From an uncultured Duncaniella sp. (GTDB taxonomy: Bacteria; Bacteroidota; Bacteroidia; Bacteroidales; Muribaculaceae), in assembly GCA_910586665.1 (NCBI GenBank), contig CAJUIX010000004.1:62001-126000 (forward strand): a stretch of DNA of 64,000 nucleotides. The letters run 5' to 3'. Below are positions 59,624 through 64,000 of this stretch, piece after piece. Position 1 is the first letter of the stretch; every line of letters begins with the position of its first letter. The notes beneath the pieces are model-generated. The model did not search any database. It was not told the DNA's origin and worked only from the letters and a program-made list of their open reading frames with translations. A program made the translations under genes and the position numbers.

Positions 59624-62040
59624 ATGAAAAGAATTATTATTGCTTTAGCTGTCCTCGCGGTCTGTTTTTCGTCGCGAGCCTATACTTTCGATTACGATTT
59701 TAAGGATACGCCGATTGCCCGCGCCCTCATGCAGATTATCAAGGAGCATCCCGAGGTGGAAATCAGCTTTATCTACAATCAGCTTGATGACTATAAGACT
59801 AATACGGCGGTACGCTCTGACGATATAGCCGATGCTGTCCGCCAGATCGTCAGCTACAATCCCGTGTCGGTCATGGTGGTCGGAAACCAGATTTTTGTCG
59901 AGGCTCTTCAAAAAGGGAAATATAAATACACAGGCCGTGTAGTCGACGAGTACGGGGAGACAGTCCCATTCGCATCGGTGATGCTCCTTATGCCGAAGGA
60001 CTCTACAGTCATTACTTACGGTACGACCGACAGCAACGGCTGCTTCTCCATCCCCTGCGACCGCCGCAACGTCCTGGCAAAGCTGAGTGGCGTCGGCTAC
60101 AGGACCACATATAATAAATGTGGCAGCTTCAATCTCGGCGACCTCCTGCTTGCGTCCAATTCTATCTATCTGAAAGGCGTCACAGTCGAGGCTCCGACCG
60201 CCTATGTCGCTTCAGACCGCTCTGTCTATACCCCGACTCGACGTCAGAAGAGAATATCGCAGGATGCGACCGATCTTCTCAAGGTCATGGCTATGCCTGA
60301 AATTAATGTTGACCCGTTTTCAAATGCGGTTACTGATAATTTGGGCCATTCGGTGCCCATATACATTAATTATATGCCAGCCTCTGGCCATGATTTGTCA
60401 GGGATGCGTACAGCCGATGTACGCCGCGTTGAGTTTCTCTACGCACCGACTGATTCGCGCTTCCGAGGAGCGCAGCAGGTCATAAATTTCATCATGGATG
60501 AATATGAATACGGCGGCTATACAAAGGGGACTGCGAAGGAGGACTTTCTCGTCGGTCTTATGAGCAATGTAAGTGCCTATTCGAAGTTTTCCTATAAAAA
60601 AATGACTTACGATTTATATGTAGGGGCAAAGAATCAGGATGACCGCCACAACGGAAACTTTACCGAAGCAGTATATTCATTGAAGGACGATGAGGGCAAG
60701 CCATACACTGTCAGGCGCATAGAGAAGATGGAAGACTCGCATTTTATCCAAAACCAGTATCCAGTCACTTTCCGGGCAAGTTACAATGGAAAGAAAGTCC
60801 AGATTCGCAACACTGTCGGTTTCACCTACCTTTGGAAGCCTGAGAATACCGAGGGCGGAAGCCTCGAATATCTTCCGTCATTAGGAACCGACTATGAATA
60901 TTCACGGGAATACACCAAGCGGAGCAATTCATTCTCCTACTCAGGAGTATATTTCTTTGTCCTTCCTAATAAATACTCTCTGAACCTCACTCCTAAAATC
61001 AGCTACTCCCAAATTAATGATAATGACAATTATGTGGCGAGTGCGACTCCCGAGGTAGTCAGGGATGCAGATGAAAAGTCTTATTCGATAAGGGTGGACG
61101 CAAATCTCAATAAGCAGTTCGACAAGAAAAATTCCGTATCGTTGGATGCAGCTGTCTTTAAGTCATATAACAACGTGCGCTATAGCGGCTCAAGTAGCTC
61201 GAGAAGCAGATATGACATGACGTCAGCCTTTGGCGGACTCACTTATAACTTGAAAACAGGACCACTGACGCTAAACGCGGATTTCGCCGTGGTATGGGAG
61301 CGTAATGTTATTAACGGTAAAAACTATGACGAGCCCATCTTCAATTAGGCTACGCCTTTAACCGAAAGAACAGGATTAATCTTTCATCAGAGTTTGCAAG
61401 CTTTACTCCCGAACTGAGCAATAAGACTCCGAATATTCTGAAGAAGAATGAGTTTATGTATGTTACGGGCAATCCTAATCTTGAAAATTACTGAGTCTAT
61501 AGCCTGGGCTTAAGCTATACATGGTTGCCTACCAATCAGTTCAGGACCAATATCTTTGGCAATTATCAGGGATTTTCCGACCGTATGAAGGTGGCATATT
61601 CTGAATATGAGGGAGGGAAGGCTCTCCTGAGGTCATATATCAACGACGGTAGTTCCCATCGTATCTATTCAGGCTTTAGGTTTTATTGGACTCTTATGAA
61701 TAAGAATCTTCTACTTTCGCTCAGCCCGGAGTGGGATTTTTACCGTATAACAGGCCTTTATGCCAAGAGCCTGAATTCACTATTCGTTAGTGGCAGTGCC
61801 TCATATTATGTCGGCGATTTCTTTTTTGAGGGTCGCTATAAGATGCGTGCCAAGGATTTGAACCAGGAGACTGGTGTCATCTAGCGCGGGCGGGATATGT
61901 ACTCATTCGCAGCCGGCTGGAGCAACGGAAACCTCAATATACGCCTTATGGCGCAAAACATTTTTAATGGCAGCTGGCTTAGATACACGCGGAATTACAC
62001 GTCGTCTCTCTATTTATGCCTCGCACACCAGCGCGATATT
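59624..62040 (+). pseudogene. Decayed STN/TonB-type outer-membrane receptor
   Basis: The remains of a receptor of about 800 residues. Residues 1-575 are intact. They comprise a signal peptide (MKRIIIALAVLAVCFSSRAY), an STN-like domain (FDYDFKDTPIARALMQIIKE), a carboxypeptidase-regulatory-like domain (YTGRVVDEYGETVPFASVML) and the first part of a barrel. The frame ends at TAG 61346. Homologous barrel sequence continues in frame +1 from 61345 (LGYAFNRKNRINLSSEF), which fits loss of one T at about 61345. In that frame TGA at 61492 and TAG at 61882 interrupt further, after which MYSFAAGWSNGNLNIRLMAQ resumes. The end near 62.0 kb runs into hisIE, so the last strand is eroded too. Confidence 0.9.
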
Positions 62041-62049
62041 ATAGTCCGT

Positions 62050-62649
62050 TCAGCTGTGGCGTCGGAGCAGCTCTTTTTCAAGTTCCGGCAGGGTTATGCC
62101 CATTTGCTCGATGAGGACGAGGAGGTGGTAGATGAGGTCGCAGGCCTCGTAGGTGAAGCGGTCTTTGTTGCCGTCGACAGCCTCGACCACTGATTCTACG
62201 GCTTCCTCGCCTACCTTTTGCGCGATTTTCTTCACACCTTTTATAAATAGGCGTGTCGTGTAGCTGTCGTCGGGCATCTCGGCGTGTCGGCGTTGGATCA
62301 GTGCGGACAGAGAACGTATAAAGCCCTCTTCCGCTCCTGTGTCGAAGCATGATGTGGTCCCGCGGTGGCAGGTGGGGCCGTGGGGGTGTGCCTTTATTAA
62401 TAAGGTGTCGCCGTCGCAGTCGGCATACATGTCAACAACGTCGAGAAAGTTGCCGCTTGTCTCCCCTTTGGTCCACAGGCATCGGCGGGTGCGGCTGTAG
62501 AAGGTGACATGGCCGGTGGCGCATGTTTTTTCAAATGATTCACGGTTCATATAGCCGAGCATCAGCACGCGGAGCGTGACTGCGTCCTGAATTATGACGG
62601 GCAGGAGGCCGTCGGCACATTTTTCGAGATTGAAATCATCAAAGGTCAT
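62050..62649 (-). CDS. hisIE: Bifunctional phosphoribosyl-AMP cyclohydrolase / phosphoribosyl-ATP pyrophosphatase
   Basis: A 199-residue fusion for the second and third steps of histidine synthesis. The HisI part (1-110) shows VLMLGYMNRESFEKT, SRTRRCLWTKGETSGN, DCDGDTLLIKAHPHGPTCH and the zinc cysteines. The HisE part (about 115-199) shows SYTTRLFIKGVKKIAQKVGEEAVE and CDLIYHLLVLIEQMGI. It overlaps hisF by 4 bases (ATGA). Confidence 0.97.
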   Translation of the reverse strand: MTFDDFNLEKCADGLLPVIIQDAVTLRVLMLGYMNRESFEKTCATGHVTFYSRTRRCLWTKGETSGNFLDVVDMYADCDGDTLLIKAHPHGPTCHRGTTSCFDTGAEEGFIRSLSALIQRRHAEMPDDSYTTRLFIKGVKKIAQKVGEEAVESVVEAVDGNKDRFTYEACDLIYHLLVLIEQMGITLPELEKELLRRHS

Positions 62650-63404
62650 AGCCTGACAGGTATATTGCGTTGTTGTAATTCTTTCTTTAGTTCAGAAATG
62701 GTGATTTCACCATAGTGGAATATCGAGGCCGCCAGGGCCGCGTCAGCTTTCCCGAGGGTGAAGACATCGGCTATGTCGCCGACGCTTCCGGCACCCCCGG
62801 ATGCAATGATAGGGATGCTTAGCTCGTCGGCAAGACGGGCGAAAGTGTCGCAGGGGTAGCCCGAGCGGGTACCGTCATGGTTCATGGAGGTGAACATCAG
62901 CTCTCCCGCCCCCATATCCTGGGCCTGCTTTGCCCATGAGAAAAGCTCGCGCTCGCTCAGACGGCTCCCGCCGTGGGTTGTGACATGCCAGATTCCGTCC
63001 TCGGTCAGACGCGCGTCAATGGCTATGACCACAAACTGGCTCCCATAGCGGGTGGCAATCTCTGAAATCAGTTCGGGACGACGGACAGCGGCAGAGTTGA
63101 CCGTGATTTTGTCGGCTCCTGCGTCGAGCAGGCGCGATGCGTCATCGAGCGATGCGATGCCGCCACCGACAGTGAAGGGGATATTGAGCCGGTCGGCAAT
63201 CTTGCGCACGAGCTGCGAGAAGGTGTTGCGCTCCTCGAGAGTGGCGCTGATGTCGAGAAACACAAGCTCGTCGGCACCTTCGCGAGCATATCGGGCACCC
63301 AGTTCCACCGGGTCGCCGACATCGGTCAGCCCCACGAAGTTTATGCCCTTGACCGTGCGACCGTTTTTGACGTCAAGACATGGGATTATGCGTTTGGCAA
63401 GCAT
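62646..63404 (-). CDS. hisF: Imidazole glycerol phosphate synthase subunit HisF
   Basis: The 252-residue synthase subunit makes imidazole glycerol phosphate and AICAR from PRFAR with ammonia from HisH. The TIM barrel shows IIPCLDVKNGRTVKGI (catalytic Asp), LVFLDISATLEERNTF, PFTVGGGIASLDDASRLL, VVIAIDARL and SGGAGSVGDIADVF. It is first in the hisF-hisIE pair. A TAATTTTG on the minus strand at 63437-63444 is a possible -7 element. hisH and hisA are not in the window. Confidence 0.98.
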   Translation of the reverse strand: MLAKRIIPCLDVKNGRTVKGINFVGLTDVGDPVELGARYAREGADELVFLDISATLEERNTFSQLVRKIADRLNIPFTVGGGIASLDDASRLLDAGADKITVNSAAVRRPELISEIATRYGSQFVVIAIDARLTEDGIWHVTTHGGSRLSERELFSWAKQAQDMGAGELMFTSMNHDGTRSGYPCDTFARLADELSIPIIASGGAGSVGDIADVFTLGKADAALAASIFHYGEITISELKKELQQRNIPVRL

Positions 63405-63588
63405 ATTCTTATATTATTATATGTGTAACGGAAGTGCAAAATTAACTATTTTTCTTTCATAAACTGCATAAATTGTATTTAAACAGGCCCGATATGTGTG
63501 AAATTGTTAAATATAGACTTTTCTTATGACAATATTTTGCGTTTTTTTGCTAAAAAATCAAGCTTGGCGAAAAAAAGACTAAAAAAAG

Positions 63589-63619
63589 TTTGGTATGTAA
63601 ATTATTTGTTATACCTTTG
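63589..63619 (+). promoter_or_regulatory. Promoter of the small lipoprotein gene
   Basis: TTTG (63589-63592), 19 bases, TACCTTTG (63612-63619): perfect elements; leader about 45 bases. Confidence 0.75.
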
Positions 63620-63668
63620 CGGTGTTTTTGAAGCTTAAAAATTGTTTTATAATTTAATCAAAAAGAAA

Positions 63669-63869
63669 ATGAAAAAGTTAGTTTTATTACTCGCTGTTGT
63701 ATTTAGCGCATCACTTTTCTCTTGCGGTTCTTCTGACAAGAAGGCTGAGGCTGCTGATTCTGCTGTTGTAGAAGAAGTTGCTGTAGAAGAAGTAGCTGTT
63801 GTTGATACCGTAGCTCCCGATTCAGTTGCTACTGACACTGTAGTTGCTGTTGCTGCTGTTGCTGAATAA
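63669..63869 (+). CDS. Tiny V/A/D/E-rich lipoprotein
   Basis: A 66-residue lipoprotein with signal MKKLVLLLAVVFSASLFSC (lipobox Cys 19). The mature part of about 47 residues is low complexity. After GSSDKKAEAADS it consists almost wholly of Val, Ala, Glu, Asp and a few Thr/Ser/Pro in short imperfect repeats such as VVEEVAVEEVAVVDTV, with no aromatic residues or cysteines beyond the lipidation site. The start at 63669 is chosen because it begins the signal; 63642 adds a lysine-rich stretch. It has its own promoter and terminator. Function unknown. Confidence 0.8.
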   Translation: MKKLVLLLAVVFSASLFSCGSSDKKAEAADSAVVEEVAVEEVAVVDTVAPDSVATDTVVAVAAVAE

Positions 63870-63914
63870 TTCACAGCGACCAAATCGTAACTTTCTTAGC
63901 ACAAGAAAAAATTT

Positions 63915-63951
63915 AAGCTGATTGCTCGATTGGGCGACCAGCTTCTTTTTT
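63915..63951 (+). terminator. Terminator of the small lipoprotein gene
   Basis: Outer stem AAGCTG (63915-63920) with CAGCTT (63939-63944), an inner GCTC/GGGC stem, then a T run at 63946-63951. Confidence 0.8.
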
Positions 63952-64000
63952 GTGTCCTGACGTAATATTTATTGGCATTATTGCACAATTTATTTGGCTT

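Noticed and set aside
1..64000. CRISPR arrays, insertion sequences, phage genes, attachment sites
   Set aside because: I saw no regularly spaced direct repeats, transposase or integrase motifs, or tRNA-flanking direct repeats.

Overview
This 64 kb window is chromosomal DNA from a member of the Bacteroidales. The gene content looks most like Muribaculaceae or a close relative, but I infer that family-level placement from gene content and moderately high GC only. The phylum-level evidence is strong. It includes a PorV-type outer-membrane protein of the type IX secretion system, TonB-dependent receptors with carboxypeptidase-like N-terminal domains, DUF4296 and DUF4136 lipoproteins, a FeoA-FeoB fusion, and repeated promoter pairs of the Bacteroidetes form TTTG-N19-21-TAnnTTTG. 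Shine-Dalgarno sequences are essentially absent.

Layout. 1-5.6 kb, minus strand: pyruvate phosphate dikinase (cut by the window edge), an FtsX-type permease and FeoAB. 5.7-10.8 kb, plus strand: porV-ispF, then a two-gene polyferredoxin locus (a small Tat-type Fe-S lipoprotein and a NapH-NapG fusion), then thyA and folA. 10.8-17.3 kb: a DUF4136 lipoprotein, a small acidic protein, the agmatine-to-putrescine pair aguA-aguB, a membrane protein, aroE and comEC. 17.3-22.3 kb, minus strand: folK, tex, a membrane metallophosphoesterase and an acyltransferase. 22.7-30.1 kb, plus strand: the ammonium assimilation operon amtB-gltB-gltD. 30.3-34.4 kb: divergent GH3 and GH105 glycosidases. 34.5-39.3 kb, minus strand: an RHH protein, an SPFH protein, alaS and a SIMPL-domain protein. 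39.4-42.1 kb: mutS. 42.2-46.3 kb, minus strand: a large outer-membrane beta-barrel protein and rpsF-rpsR-rplI. 46.5-54.6 kb, minus strand: a TonB-dependent receptor, a small protein, a DUF4296 lipoprotein, lspA, a DksA-like protein and ileS. 54.7-58.9 kb: an exported nitroreductase with a TIGR04076 protein, tRNA-Gly(CCC), TrkH and an NSS-family sodium symporter. 58.9-62.0 kb: a DUF4974 regulator-like gene and a decayed STN/TonB-type receptor pseudogene. 62.0-64 kb: hisIE-hisF, and a tiny V/A/D/E-rich lipoprotein with its own promoter and terminator.

Most of the window is core metabolism and translation: nitrogen assimilation, polyamine, folate/dTMP, shikimate, isoprenoid and histidine synthesis, two aminoacyl-tRNA synthetases and three ribosomal proteins. 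I see no phage, transposon, CRISPR array or defence island. The best candidate for something under-described is the 7.5-9.5 kb polyferredoxin pair. There a membrane quinol-oxidase-like module is fused, through an internal twin-arginine segment, to a four-cluster periplasmic ferredoxin, and it lies beside an exported two-cluster protein, with no nitrate reductase nearby. The decayed receptor at 59.6-62.0 kb carries one frameshift and two stop codons, and is the clearest sign of recent gene loss.
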